Source of the DNA: Pseudomonadota bacterium
GTDB taxonomy: Bacteria > Desulfobacterota > Desulfarculia > Desulfarculales > Desulfarculaceae
Length of the DNA stretch: 64,000 bases
Reading direction: 5' to 3'
Assembly: GCA_018902755.1 (NCBI GenBank)
Contig: JAHIQI010000071.1
Location: forward strand, 57,440-121,439
In this document: piece by piece, positions 1 through 8,860 of the stretch
How the letters are laid out: each line of letters starts with the position of its first letter
How positions within the stretch are numbered: the stretch's first letter is position 1
Position numbers and translations under genes: made by a program
Notes under the pieces: generated by a model
Databases searched by the model: none
Seen by the model: only the letters and a program-made list of their open reading frames with translations
What the model was told of the DNA's origin: nothing

Positions 1-66
1 CAACAGGATCAGGCCCAGACCGGCCAGCAGGGCCGCCGCGAATAAAACCGGTTGTCGTTTAGGCAT
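1..66 (-). CDS. 5' end of an exported protein gene (last gene of tad cluster, possibly TadD-like)
   Basis: Only the first 22 codons lie in the window. They begin at an ATG (66..64) preceded by GGAGAGG at a 7-base spacing, and encode a positively charged start (MPKRQP) followed by an Ala/Leu-rich hydrophobic stretch typical of a signal peptide. The gene follows tadC by only 14 bases on the same strand, so it belongs to the tad transcription unit. In Tad loci the gene after tadC is commonly the TPR lipoprotein TadD. That assignment is positional inference, because no mature sequence is visible. Confidence 0.6.
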   Translation of the reverse strand, partial: MPKRQPVLFAAALLAGLGLILL

Positions 67-80
67 GGTCTAGCCTCTCC

Positions 81-1040
81 TTAGTGCATCAGGTTCTGGC
101 TGACGCGGATAACCGCCGGGCCGGCCATGACCACCATGATGGCGGGGAATATCATGAACAAAACCGGGAACAGCAGCTTGAGGGGTATCTTGGCCGCGGC
201 CTCCTCCGCCTGCTGGCGCCGCTGGGTGCGCACCGAGTCCGAGTGAACCCGAAGCGAGCGCCCCACGCTGACCCCGAAACGGTCGGCCTGGATGAGCATG
301 GTCACCAGACCGCCCACGCCATCCACCCCGCAGCGGTGGGCCAGGTTCTTGAGCGCCATCTGGCGGGGGATGCCCGCCCTGAGCTCCAAGGAAACCAGGG
401 TGAACTCCCCGCCCAGCACCGGGCAGGATACCTTCACCTCCTGGGACACCCGACTGATGGCCTGGTCCAGGCCCAGGCCCGCCTCCACCGAGATGACCAA
501 CAGGTCCAGCACGTCGGGCAACTCCCGGCTGATGGCCTTGCGCCGGGCGCGGATGCGCCGTTCCAGAATGAACTGGGGCAAAAAGAAGCCCAGGGTGGCC
601 GAGCCCACCACGGCCAGGATCAGTTGCAGGGTGGTCAGGCGGCCGGGGATAGGGCTGAGGAGCAATAAGAGGGGGTAGATGATGAGCATGGCCACCTTGA
701 TGCCCAGGAAAGTGTTCACCGCGGTGGGGGAGTAGAAACCGCCTTGCAGAAGCTTGGCCCTGAGGTCGTTCTCCTGCCAGTTTTGGCGGGGCTTGGCCGG
801 CTTGGCCAGATGGTTGAGTAGCCGGAACACAAACTTTTTTATCCGCTCGTTCAGGGGCTTTTCGCCATCGCCGGACACGGCCGTCTGGCCGCCAAGTTGC
901 CGCAGGCGGCGTTGCAGGCTTTTATCCCGCTTCACCAGGAGGGAGGCCAGGGCCACCGCGGCCAGCAACACCGCCAGGCCGAAGGCCAGGCCGATCAGCC
1001 ACAGAGATGAGTCGGCGCCAAGGGCGTTTAGGATATTCAT
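81..1040 (-). CDS. tadC: Tad pilus inner-membrane platform protein TadC (GspF/T2SF family)
   Basis: The 319-residue protein has an N-terminal membrane segment (about residues 13-36), a central pair of hydrophobic segments (about 108-160), a cytoplasmic helical T2SF domain (about 170-285, with the run ELPDVLDLLVISVEAGLGLD) and a C-terminal membrane segment near 290-315. This is the usual layout of TadC, which with TadB forms the inner-membrane platform on which the TadA ATPase acts to assemble Flp pili. The ATG lies one base after the tadB stop (TGAGATG), so the two are translationally coupled. Length is normal for the family. Confidence 0.93.
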   Translation of the reverse strand: MNILNALGADSSLWLIGLAFGLAVLLAAVALASLLVKRDKSLQRRLRQLGGQTAVSGDGEKPLNERIKKFVFRLLNHLAKPAKPRQNWQENDLRAKLLQGGFYSPTAVNTFLGIKVAMLIIYPLLLLLSPIPGRLTTLQLILAVVGSATLGFFLPQFILERRIRARRKAISRELPDVLDLLVISVEAGLGLDQAISRVSQEVKVSCPVLGGEFTLVSLELRAGIPRQMALKNLAHRCGVDGVGGLVTMLIQADRFGVSVGRSLRVHSDSVRTQRRQQAEEAAAKIPLKLLFPVLFMIFPAIMVVMAGPAVIRVSQNLMH

Positions 1041-1041
1041 C

Positions 1042-2010
1042 TCACACCTTCAGGTTGATGAGTTTGCGGATGACCAAAATGCCCAGCCCCTGAAAACAGC
1101 CGCCCACCATCAGCAAGGTTTTGCCCATGGGGTGCTCGAACAAAATGCCCAGGTAGTTGGGGCTAAGGAACCACAGGGCCCCCAAAAGACCCGGAGCCAT
1201 GAGGCACAGGATGTAGGCGCTGATGCGCCCCTCGGCCGAAAGGGCCTTCACCTGGCGCAGCAGGGCGAAGCGGGCCCTGGTGATGTGGCCGATGTTGTCC
1301 AGAATCTCGGTGAGGTTTCCGCCGATCTCCCGCTGCAAGGCCACGGCGGTGGCGAAGAACTTGACGTCCTGTAAACCAACCCGCCGGGTGAGGTCCCTCA
1401 GGGCGTCGTCCAGGCCCTTGCCGAAGGAGTAGTCCTCAAAGGTGCGGGCCAACTCCTCGGCCACCGGGTCCTCCAGCTCCTGGGAGGCCATCTTTAGCCC
1501 CGAGCCAAAGGAGTGCCCGGCCCTGAGCGCCCTGGCCATCAGGTCCACCGCCTCCACGAACTGCTCCTCAAAGGCGGCCAAGCGGCGCTTGCGCAAAAAG
1601 CGCAGCCACATCAGGGGTAGCACCCCGCAGCCCACGGCCAGGATAAGGCCCGTGGTCAGGCCGCTCTCCAGCAGCCCCCCCAAAAAGCCAAGGCTGGCCA
1701 ACACCCCGCTCATCAGGACCAGGGTGCCCAAGTTGCAGGGCGAGCCCGCCTGGTGGATGAGCAACTCCAGGTCGGAGATGTTGGGCAAATGCCCCAGCAG
1801 GCGGTTGAGGTAGGGGATGGTGGAGTAGGAGCGGTCGCGGAAATAGCTCTGTATGGCCTGCTCCATTACCGCGTCGCCGGGGGCCAGGGTGGAAAGGCGT
1901 CGCTCGATGGCCGCCGCCCGGGCCGCCTGCCCGGCGAACAGCAGGTTGTAGAGCGCCCAGGCCGCCCCCAGCAGGGCCAGGAAGATAAGCGCGGTGAGTC
2001 CCCAGATCAT
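1042..2010 (-). CDS. tadB: Tad pilus inner-membrane platform protein TadB (GspF/T2SF family)
   Basis: This 322-residue protein begins MIWGLTALIFLALLG, a first membrane segment. It continues with two central hydrophobic segments (about 90-145), a T2SF domain containing EQFVEAVDLMARALRAGHSF near residues 155-175, and a C-terminal membrane segment near 290-315. The open frame extends 27 codons further upstream, but that stretch is Arg/Pro-rich and lies inside tadA. The ATG at 2010 overlaps the tadA stop in an ATGA junction and is the preferred start. It forms the platform with TadC in the inner membrane. Confidence 0.93.
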   Translation of the reverse strand: MIWGLTALIFLALLGAAWALYNLLFAGQAARAAAIERRLSTLAPGDAVMEQAIQSYFRDRSYSTIPYLNRLLGHLPNISDLELLIHQAGSPCNLGTLVLMSGVLASLGFLGGLLESGLTTGLILAVGCGVLPLMWLRFLRKRRLAAFEEQFVEAVDLMARALRAGHSFGSGLKMASQELEDPVAEELARTFEDYSFGKGLDDALRDLTRRVGLQDVKFFATAVALQREIGGNLTEILDNIGHITRARFALLRQVKALSAEGRISAYILCLMAPGLLGALWFLSPNYLGILFEHPMGKTLLMVGGCFQGLGILVIRKLINLKV

Positions 2011-3368
2011 AGCCCGCCCCTTAACGGGTCGCCGCCGCCGAACAGGTCGGCCTCCAGGTCGATGCCGTAGGCGGCGATGCGGTCGCTCCAACGGGGCCGA
2101 ATGCCGGTGGGCCCGAAATGGCCCACCACCCGGCCGCGCTCGTCCACGCCGGTCTGCTGGAAGCGGAAGATCTCCTGCATGGTCAGGGTGTCGCCCTCCA
2201 TGCCGGTCAGCTCCTGCACGCTGGTCACCCGCCGGGAGCCGTCGGCCAGGCGGCTCACCTGGATGACGATCTGTATGGCGCTGGCGATCTGCTGGCGGAT
2301 GGCCTTGTCGGGTATTTCCAGCCCGGCCATGGAGATCATGGTCTCCAGACGGCTGATGGCGTCGCGGGCGCTGTTGGCGTGCACCGTGGTCAGGCTGCCG
2401 TCGTGGCCGGTGTTCATGGCCTGCATCATGTCCAGGGCCTCGCCGCCGCGCACCTCGCCCACCACGATGCGGTCGGGCCGCATGCGCAGGGCGTTCTTGA
2501 CCAGGTCGCGCATGGCCACCTCGCCCAGGCCCTCGATGTTGGGCGGGCGGGTCTCCAGGCGCACCACGTGCTCCTGCTGCATTTGCAGCTCGGCCGAGTC
2601 CTCTATGGTCACGATGCGATCGCGGTGGGGGATGAAGGAACTGAGCACATTGAGCAGGGTGGTCTTGCCGGTGCCGGTGCCGCCGGAGATGAGCATGTTC
2701 AGCTTGGCCTTGACCGAGGCCTCCAAAAACTTGGCGGTCTGGGCGCTGAAGGAGCCCAAGCGCACCAGGTCGTCCACCTTGAGGGGGTCCCGGGCGAACT
2801 TACGTATGGAGAGCGCCGGGCCGTCAAGGGCCAGGGGAGGGATCACCGCGTTGACGCGGCTGCCGTCGGCCAGACGGGCGTCCACCATGGGGCTGGACTC
2901 GTCGATGCGCCGGCCCACCCCGCTGGCGATCTTGTCGATGATCTTGAGCAGGTGCTCGTCGTTGCGGAAGCGCACCGGGATGCGCTCCAAACGGCCTCCC
3001 CGCTCCACGTAGACCTTGCTGTAGCCGTTGACCAAAATCTCGGTGATGCTGTCGTCGGCCAACAGAGGCTCCAGGGGGCCCAGGCCCATGACCTCGTTTT
3101 TTATCTCCTTGGCCAGGGCCTCGCGCTCGGGCAGGGTCATGGGCTCCGGCTCGGCCTCCACAACCATGCGGATGGCCTCCTCCAACTCCGCGTTTGCCTG
3201 GCCGTCCTGGGTGCTGGTGAGCACCGACAGGTCCAGGGACTCGATGACCTTGTAGTGGATGCGGGCCTTCATCTCCTGCAGGGCCATGTCCCGCTGGATG
3301 TCGCGCCCGCTGTCGCCGCGCAGTTGAGCGGCGGGGGACGCCCCTCCCAATCTCGCCCTGAGGCTCAT
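2007..3368 (-). CDS. tadA: Tad pilus assembly/secretion ATPase TadA (CpaF)
   Basis: This hexameric-type traffic ATPase powers Flp pilus assembly from the cytoplasmic face. The 453-residue protein has the helical N-terminal domain, the Walker A loop GGTGTGKTT at residues 229-237, an Asp-box-like EDSAELQ, and the Walker B/His-box region with VVGEVRGGEALDMMQAMNTG followed by TVHAN. The start at 3368 gives MSLRARLGG and overlaps the tadZ stop by four bases. A longer in-frame extension upstream reads as antisense-like Pro/Gly/Arg sequence inside tadZ and is rejected. All nucleotide-binding motifs look intact. Confidence 0.96.
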   Translation of the reverse strand: MSLRARLGGASPAAQLRGDSGRDIQRDMALQEMKARIHYKVIESLDLSVLTSTQDGQANAELEEAIRMVVEAEPEPMTLPEREALAKEIKNEVMGLGPLEPLLADDSITEILVNGYSKVYVERGGRLERIPVRFRNDEHLLKIIDKIASGVGRRIDESSPMVDARLADGSRVNAVIPPLALDGPALSIRKFARDPLKVDDLVRLGSFSAQTAKFLEASVKAKLNMLISGGTGTGKTTLLNVLSSFIPHRDRIVTIEDSAELQMQQEHVVRLETRPPNIEGLGEVAMRDLVKNALRMRPDRIVVGEVRGGEALDMMQAMNTGHDGSLTTVHANSARDAISRLETMISMAGLEIPDKAIRQQIASAIQIVIQVSRLADGSRRVTSVQELTGMEGDTLTMQEIFRFQQTGVDERGRVVGHFGPTGIRPRWSDRIAAYGIDLEADLFGGGDPLRGGL

Positions 3369-4501
3369 TTGCCGTCTCCGTTGCCGCTGAACAGCTCCTT
3401 GGCCAGGGCGGCCACCGACTTGCTCCACTTGGAGCGAGGCCAGTCGCGCACCGGCGGCCTGCCCGCGTTGGCCGCGGCCATGAGCACCGGGCTTTCGTTG
3501 GGCAGCACGGCCAGAGGGTCGAGCTTGAGCACCCGGGCCACCTCCTTGGCGGACAGGCACTGTTTGGCCCCGTGGCGGTTGATCACCAGGGCCACATCGT
3601 CCTTTTCCCGGCCCAGGTTGTGGCAAAGTTCCATGGCCCTGCGGGCGGCCTTGAGCCCCAGCACGGTGGGCTCGGTGACCAGCAAGAGCAGCTTGGCCTT
3701 GTCCAGGGCGGCCAGGCTGGCCTCGTCCACCCGCGACGGAAGATCGGCCACCACCAGGGCGTGCTCGCTCAAGGCCAGCTCCAGGGACCGCTCCACGTGG
3801 GGGCCCTTGATCTCCTCGGCGGCCACCGCGTCCCCCGGCGAGGCCAAAAGGCGCAGGCCCGGCGCGACGTCCACCATCAGGCTGTCCATGAGCAGGCTGT
3901 CCAGGCGCTCGAACTCCTCCACCACGTGCAGCATGCTGCGGGTGGGCTCTATGTCCAGCAGGGCGGCCAGGTCGCCGCCAGCCAGGTCCAGGTCCACCAG
4001 GGCCACCCGCGCTCCCATGCTCTGGCTGGCCACCCAGGCCAGGCTGAGCGCCAGGGAGCTGGCCCCCACCCCGCCCTTTACCCCCATCACTCCCAGCAGG
4101 GTGCCCTGCTGGTCGCTGGGCGCGCTGGAAGCCATCAGCCGTTGCAGGGCATCGGCAAAGGCGGGCCCGTCGGCCTGGCTGGGCAGATACTCGCGCACCC
4201 CCAGGCGCATGGCCAAAAGGATCGACTCGGAGCTGAGGTTGTGGGACCAGGCCACCAGGGAGGCTCGGTGCGCCCCCCGGCGCAGGCGGGCCAACAGCTC
4301 GCTCAGGCCCGCCTCCTCGGGGTCGAACTCCACCAAGAGCACCTCTGGTTGCAGTTGCAGGGCCTTGCGCTCGAACTCCTCCACCGCCGATTCCATACCG
4401 AGGAGTTTGGCCTGGGGCGCGCCCGCCACCAATTGGCGCAGGCGTTCGCCTCCCTGGCGGGTGAGGTGATATGCCAAAATCTGGGGATCGTTATTGCTCA
4501 C
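3365..4501 (-). CDS. tadZ: Tad pilus localisation ATPase-like protein TadZ (CpaE)
   Basis: The 378-residue protein has a receiver-like N-terminal half (about 1-125) and a ParA/MinD-type half starting with GVMGVKGGVGASSLALSLAW (about 137-156). The deviant Walker A has the signature Lys of KGG but Ala where ParA proteins have the second Lys (KGGVGAS instead of KGGVGKT). This substitution is common in TadZ/CpaE, which localises the Tad machine to the pole. The start is a GTG with AGGAG seven bases upstream, and the gene overlaps tadA by four bases. Nucleotide hydrolysis may be weak or absent; that is inference from the loop. Confidence 0.92.
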   Translation of the reverse strand: MSNNDPQILAYHLTRQGGERLRQLVAGAPQAKLLGMESAVEEFERKALQLQPEVLLVEFDPEEAGLSELLARLRRGAHRASLVAWSHNLSSESILLAMRLGVREYLPSQADGPAFADALQRLMASSAPSDQQGTLLGVMGVKGGVGASSLALSLAWVASQSMGARVALVDLDLAGGDLAALLDIEPTRSMLHVVEEFERLDSLLMDSLMVDVAPGLRLLASPGDAVAAEEIKGPHVERSLELALSEHALVVADLPSRVDEASLAALDKAKLLLLVTEPTVLGLKAARRAMELCHNLGREKDDVALVINRHGAKQCLSAKEVARVLKLDPLAVLPNESPVLMAAANAGRPPVRDWPRSKWSKSVAALAKELFSGNGDGK

Positions 4502-4511
4502 GGACCTTCTC

Positions 4512-5582
4512 CTACTGAATCAAACTTGGCACCGTGGCTCTGGTGCCGTAGTTTCCTCCCCCGCTGTTGCTGCCGATCAGCGCGCGATCGCACTGCAGGT
4601 AAAAGCTCACCTTGCTCGAGTCGGCCTCGGTCATCACCAAATGGGCGAAACCCTTCACCGTGGACACGGTTGAGGTGCTGCCCGGCTCCACCACCGGCAC
4701 CAGCACCTCCCAGTAGTCGGCCGCTCCGTCGCCGTCGGTGTCTGTGCCTTGCGATTGGAAACGGTCCGCCAAAGCGGTCATGGTGGCGGTGCTTAGATTA
4801 CCGTTGATCACGTTCAGGCTGTCGCCCACCTTCAATTCAGGGGTGGTTAGCCCGCCGTCCACGTAGTTGCGCACGGTCACGTCGTTGGTGGGCCAGGTGA
4901 AGAAGCTGGTCCACTCGGCGGTTTCGTCGTTTTCGTTGTTGAACAGCAGTTCGGCTCCGCAGTTGGGGCTGCCTGCTTCGGTAAGGGCCGAGGCGTGGAT
5001 GGCCAGGGGCAAATTCACCGCCGCGGCGTCGGCCAGGCCCGCCCAGCCCAGGAAGGCGGTGGAGGTGGCCTGGAGCCCCACCGAGCTAAAACCAACCAGC
5101 CCGGCGAAAAAGGTGTTGACCGGCCCGTTGGCCAGTTCGTCGCGGCGCACCGTGGCCCGGAAACCGGTAATGTCGTTGGGGTCGCTGCTGCCGGTAAGGC
5201 CGGGATCGAAGGCTTCCGCGGCGGTGTCCCAATAGCCGATCACCGCGTCATCGGCGCGCAGGGACAGGTTTACCCCGTGGGCTTGGTTGGCAAGCGACAC
5301 CTGCTGGGCGGTGGTCACGGCGGAGATGGGCTGCACCGAGATTTCGCCGTTCTCGCCGAAGGAAACCATGGTGGCCGCCCCGGCCAGGGCGGCGGCGTCG
5401 GCCGCGTTTTGCAGCTCGCCCTTGGTGGAGTAGAGCAGGCCCATATCCACCGCCGCGCCGGTGAGGCCCACCAGGGCGGTGAGCATGAATGCCGCCAAGG
5501 CCGCCATGGCCCCGCTTTGGCCGTGCCACAGGCGGGCCAGGCTGGGGAATCGCTGGGGGCTATGGGCTTGGGCAGGCCGCAT
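4512..5582 (-). CDS. TadG-like Flp pilus-associated protein, copy 1
   Basis: The 356-residue protein has an N-terminal cytoplasmic basic segment, then a TadE/G-type hydrophobic helix (about 25-50, AALAAFMLTALVGLTGAAVD), followed by the pilin-like continuation LQNAADAAALAGA. The rest is an exported, Asp/Thr/Asn-rich domain containing DTDGDGAADYWEV, a calcium-loop-like segment. It is a tandem paralogue of the next gene upstream (5595..6662): both share NQA.GVNL, SSDPND/SSDPNY and the C-terminal pattern RAT.P.L. Such TadG-like proteins are thought to act as minor pilins or envelope anchors. The ATG has GAGGA three bases upstream. Exact role unknown. Confidence 0.85.
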   Translation of the reverse strand: MRPAQAHSPQRFPSLARLWHGQSGAMAALAAFMLTALVGLTGAAVDMGLLYSTKGELQNAADAAALAGAATMVSFGENGEISVQPISAVTTAQQVSLANQAHGVNLSLRADDAVIGYWDTAAEAFDPGLTGSSDPNDITGFRATVRRDELANGPVNTFFAGLVGFSSVGLQATSTAFLGWAGLADAAAVNLPLAIHASALTEAGSPNCGAELLFNNENDETAEWTSFFTWPTNDVTVRNYVDGGLTTPELKVGDSLNVINGNLSTATMTALADRFQSQGTDTDGDGAADYWEVLVPVVEPGSTSTVSTVKGFAHLVMTEADSSKVSFYLQCDRALIGSNSGGGNYGTRATVPSLIQ

Positions 5583-5594
5583 GGGTCCTCTTTC

Positions 5595-6662
5595 TTATTC
5601 CACCAGCTTGGGCGTGGTCGCCCTGCTGCCGAAGTTGCCGCCGCCGGTGGTGCTGTTGGGCACCACCAGGCCACACTGCAACACGGCGGTGATTTCCTTG
5701 TAGGGAGCGTCGCGCACTTCGGTGATTATCATGTGGGCGAAGCCCGCGATGCTGGCGGTGCTGGCGCCACCGCCGCCCTCGGAGATCACCGGAAGCAGTA
5801 CCTGCCAGGCGTCGGCGTTCCCGTCACCGTCCAGGTCCGTACCGTTAGCCTGAAAACGATCAGTAAGGTCGTTGAAGGTGTTCTGGCTCAGGGTACCGTT
5901 GGTGACGTTCACCGTGTCTCCCACCTCCAGGGCGGGCACGGTCAATTCTCCCGTAACATATCTATCCACCGCCACGTCGTTGGACGGCGCGGTGAAGAAG
6001 GTGGTCCATTCGCCGTTTTCGCTGCTCTCGTTGCGGAAGGTGAGGGCGCTGCCGCAGATGGGGCCGTTGCCCGGATTGAGGGCTTCTTCCTTGACCGCGA
6101 TGGGAAGGTCCACCATGCCGTCGCCCACCGAACCGGCATAACCCAAATGGGCGGTGGACAGCGCGGTGACGTTGACCACGCTGAAGCCAACCGCGCCGGC
6201 GAAAATGGTGTTTACCGGCGAGTTGGCGAGGTTGTCGCGCCTGACCACCACCCGGCAGGCGCTAAGGTAGTTGGGGTCACTGCTGGGGCCGATGTGGTCG
6301 GGGTCGAAGTCCTTGTCCGGCTCCACCCACAGCCCCAGGGTGATGTCCTCCAGGCGCAGTTGCAGGTTGACCCCCATGGCCTGGTTGGCCAGGGCCACTT
6401 GCTGGGCCGTGGTTATGGCCACGTCGGGCTGGGCGGTTATATTACGGTCCTGGTCATAGGTGACCAGGGTGGTCGCCCCGGCCAGGGCGGCGGCGTCGGC
6501 CGCGTTTTGCAGCTCGTTCTTGGTGGCGTACAGGAGCCCCAGATCCACCACCGCCCCTACCATGCCCACCATTACCGTGAGCATGATGGCAGCCACGGTG
6601 GCTACGCCGGCCCGCTCCCCCTTGAGCAGCCTGCCAAGCTTACCAAGCCAAGTCGTGTCCAA
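5595..6662 (-). CDS. TadG-like Flp pilus-associated protein, copy 2
   Basis: The 355-residue protein has the same architecture as its neighbour at 4512..5582: a short basic N terminus, one hydrophobic helix (about 17-42, AGVATVAAIMLTVMVGMVGA), the TadE/G motif LQNAADAAALAGA, and a long exported domain with LDGDGNADAW. The start is a TTG at 6662 with GGAGG six bases upstream, which overlaps the 3' end of the secretin gene by 23 bases. That SD sequence therefore lies within the secretin coding region. The two copies look like an old duplication rather than a recent one, because similarity is clear only in scattered blocks. Confidence 0.85.
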   Translation of the reverse strand: MDTTWLGKLGRLLKGERAGVATVAAIMLTVMVGMVGAVVDLGLLYATKNELQNAADAAALAGATTLVTYDQDRNITAQPDVAITTAQQVALANQAMGVNLQLRLEDITLGLWVEPDKDFDPDHIGPSSDPNYLSACRVVVRRDNLANSPVNTIFAGAVGFSVVNVTALSTAHLGYAGSVGDGMVDLPIAVKEEALNPGNGPICGSALTFRNESSENGEWTTFFTAPSNDVAVDRYVTGELTVPALEVGDTVNVTNGTLSQNTFNDLTDRFQANGTDLDGDGNADAWQVLLPVISEGGGGASTASIAGFAHMIITEVRDAPYKEITAVLQCGLVVPNSTTGGGNFGSRATTPKLVE

Positions 6663-8016
6663 ATCGGCCCTCCAACTCCTGAGGGGAAAGTGGCGGACCC
6701 TGGGGGCTGGCCGCCTTGGGGGTGGCCAGCTTGCCCAGCATGAAAAATGCGAAATCGTCCGGATCGCTGAAAGTGGTTACCGGGTTGGGCCCCAGGCGCT
6801 CCTGGCCCGGCCGCACGATGCGCGGAGTTACCACGATGAGCAGTTCGGTCTTGTTCTTCTTGAACTCGGTGCTGCGGAACAAGGCCCCCAGGATGGGCAG
6901 GTCGCCCAGCACCGGGAACTTGCTCACCGACTGGGTGATGTCGTCGCGGAACAGCCCGGCGATGGCGAAGCTTTGGCCGTCGGCCAGCTCCAACTGGGTC
7001 TTGGCCTTACGGGTGGTCAGACCCGGCACGGTGAAGCCTTGCACCACCACGGCGGTGGACCAGTCCAACTCGCTGACCTCCGGGGCCACGGTAAGGCGGA
7101 TGCGCTTGCCGGGGCGCACCTCGGGCAAGAAGCCCAGCTGCACGCCGAACTTCTTGTAGGTGATGGTGATGTTCTCGCGCTGGGGCACCGGGATGGGGAA
7201 CTCGCCGCCGGCCAGGAAGTCGGCCTGTTGGCCGCTGGCCGCCACCAGGTTGGGCTCGGCCAAGATCTTGGCCAGGCCGTTTTCCTTGAGTATGTCCAAA
7301 AAGGCCGAGATCTGGGTCTGGCCCGAGTGGAAGCCGCCCATGGCGTTCACCTTGTCCGACAGGAGCGTGGTGCCGTCGGTCTGGGGGGTGATGAGGCTTC
7401 CCAACATGGTGTAGAGGAAGTCGCCGGTGAGCGGGTTCAAGATGCGCAGGTTGATGTTCATGCGCTTGGTCACCTTGCGGCTCACCTCGGCGAAGCGCAC
7501 CTGCAACTGGACCTGCTGGTTACCGCCTACCTCCAGGAGGCTGGTGGTCTGCTTGGGGGCGTAGGCCTCGGTGAGGGCCTCGGCGCGCTTCTTTGCTTCC
7601 AGGGAAGACACTTGGCCCGAGAGCACCACCGACCCGGCCAGGCCGCGCACCTCCACCGGCTCGTTGGGCAGGATCTGGTATAGCTGCTCCTTGAGGCTGG
7701 TGAGGTCGCGGATCACCACCACCTCGAATACCTCCAGGAGGCGGTCCTGCTGGTCCCATAGGCTGACGTTGGTGGTGCCCACACCCAGGGCGTTGAGGTA
7801 GAGCTGGCGGGGGGTGACCATGACCACGTCGGCCACCTGGGCCCGGCCCACGCTCACCCGCCCGGCGGGCACCGGCAGCTTGAGCAGGCGGGAATGGCCC
7901 AACTTGAGCACCTCCCGCCGAGGCTCGGCCGCCGTGGCGCTTCCTGCGGCCAAGGCGAAACACCCGGCCAACAACAAGGCCAGGAACATATATGACAAGC
8001 GGACCTGGGCAGACAC
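6640..8016 (-). CDS. cpaC: Tad pilus outer-membrane secretin (CpaC/RcpA)
   Basis: The 458-residue protein starts with a signal peptide ending near AGSATAAEP (about residue 30). Next come an N-terminal pilus-motif domain (KLGHSRLLKLPVPAGRVSVG), a BON-like segment (about 95-160) and the C-terminal secretin domain (about 250-415). The last contains FPIPVPQ, GVQLGFLPEVRPGKRI and APEVSELDW. It forms the outer-membrane channel for the Flp pilus. The GTG start has GGAGG eight bases upstream. It follows cpaB by 14 bases, and its end overlaps the second tadG-like gene. Confidence 0.94.
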   Translation of the reverse strand: MSAQVRLSYMFLALLLAGCFALAAGSATAAEPRREVLKLGHSRLLKLPVPAGRVSVGRAQVADVVMVTPRQLYLNALGVGTTNVSLWDQQDRLLEVFEVVVIRDLTSLKEQLYQILPNEPVEVRGLAGSVVLSGQVSSLEAKKRAEALTEAYAPKQTTSLLEVGGNQQVQLQVRFAEVSRKVTKRMNINLRILNPLTGDFLYTMLGSLITPQTDGTTLLSDKVNAMGGFHSGQTQISAFLDILKENGLAKILAEPNLVAASGQQADFLAGGEFPIPVPQRENITITYKKFGVQLGFLPEVRPGKRIRLTVAPEVSELDWSTAVVVQGFTVPGLTTRKAKTQLELADGQSFAIAGLFRDDITQSVSKFPVLGDLPILGALFRSTEFKKNKTELLIVVTPRIVRPGQERLGPNPVTTFSDPDDFAFFMLGKLATPKAASPQGPPLSPQELEGRFGHDLAW

Positions 8017-8030
8017 AGTCCTGACCTCCT

Positions 8031-8852
8031 TTATAGAATCTGACGGCTGAGCTTGACCCCCTTGAGAACTTCCACCACCGTGCCTTGGGGTTGCTCGGGG
8101 CCGGCCGCCACGGCCGGGGCCTTGGGAGCGGCCCGGGGCACCAGGCCCGACAGGCTCACTCCGTTGCCCTGGTTGGGCTCGCGGTCCGACTGGTTGCGCA
8201 GAGCCAGCACCACCCGTCCCTCGTTGGAAGCCAGGGCCAGGCGCTCGGCCTGCTCCGGCTTGAGCTGCAGGGTGACCACCTTGACCTTGTTGGTGCGGCC
8301 GCGACCCTTGTCGTCGCGCTGAATCTTTTCGCCCACGGTGAGCACGTTGATGTCTTCCAAGACGGTGCGGCTCACCGGGTCGTTGCGGAAGGCGCCCCCG
8401 GCCAGGGTGACCAGCACGTCCACCTTGTCGCCGGGTTGCACGAAGCCGCCCACCCCGATGACCTCATCCACCTTTACGGTCATGGCCCGGAATCCCGGCG
8501 GCACCACCGCCGAGAGACCGCCCGCCGCGCCCTGGGGGGCCAGCTTGGCCGCCAGCACCACCTCGCCCATGACCATGGGGCCCTTGAGCACCCGGCCCAG
8601 CACCTGCTTGGGCTGGGCGAAGCGCCCCGGCGGCAGGGCGTTCGCCGGCCAGGCCTGGACGCTTACGTCCTGGGCCGAAAGTTGTTGCCCGGCGGGCAGC
8701 ACCCGCGCGGCCACCACCACCGGAGCCAATTGCAGCTTTTGGCCTGACCGGCCGGCGCTCTGGGCCTTGACCCAGTAATGGGCCCCCCAGGCGGCGGCCC
8801 CGGCCAAAAGCACGGCCAAGACCAGAAAAATCAGCGGACCTTTACGAGACAT
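8031..8852 (-). CDS. cpaB: Flp pilus assembly protein CpaB (RcpC), SAF domain
   Basis: The 273-residue protein has one N-terminal membrane segment (GPLIFLVLAVLLAGAAAWGA) and a periplasmic SAF/beta-clip region. That region includes VVVAARVLPAGQQLSAQDV and the CpaB/RcpC-typical GFRAMTVKVDEVIGVGGFVQ, then PGDKVDVLVT. It is thought to stabilise or gate the secretin. ATG 8852 has GAGG seven bases upstream and is preferred over the in-frame GTG at 8864, which overlaps the tadE stop. Either start leaves the gene coupled to tadE. The C terminus is Pro/Ala-rich. Confidence 0.92.
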   Translation of the reverse strand: MSRKGPLIFLVLAVLLAGAAAWGAHYWVKAQSAGRSGQKLQLAPVVVAARVLPAGQQLSAQDVSVQAWPANALPPGRFAQPKQVLGRVLKGPMVMGEVVLAAKLAPQGAAGGLSAVVPPGFRAMTVKVDEVIGVGGFVQPGDKVDVLVTLAGGAFRNDPVSRTVLEDINVLTVGEKIQRDDKGRGRTNKVKVVTLQLKPEQAERLALASNEGRVVLALRNQSDREPNQGNGVSLSGLVPRAAPKAPAVAAGPEQPQGTVVEVLKGVKLSRQIL

Positions 8853-8860
8853 GGCGGACC

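Noticed and set aside
2118..4469. 783-codon open frame on the plus strand opposite tadA and tadZ
   Set aside because: It is antisense to two clear ATPase genes. Its product is His/Gly/Ala-rich without family motifs, as expected of the complement of high-GC coding DNA.
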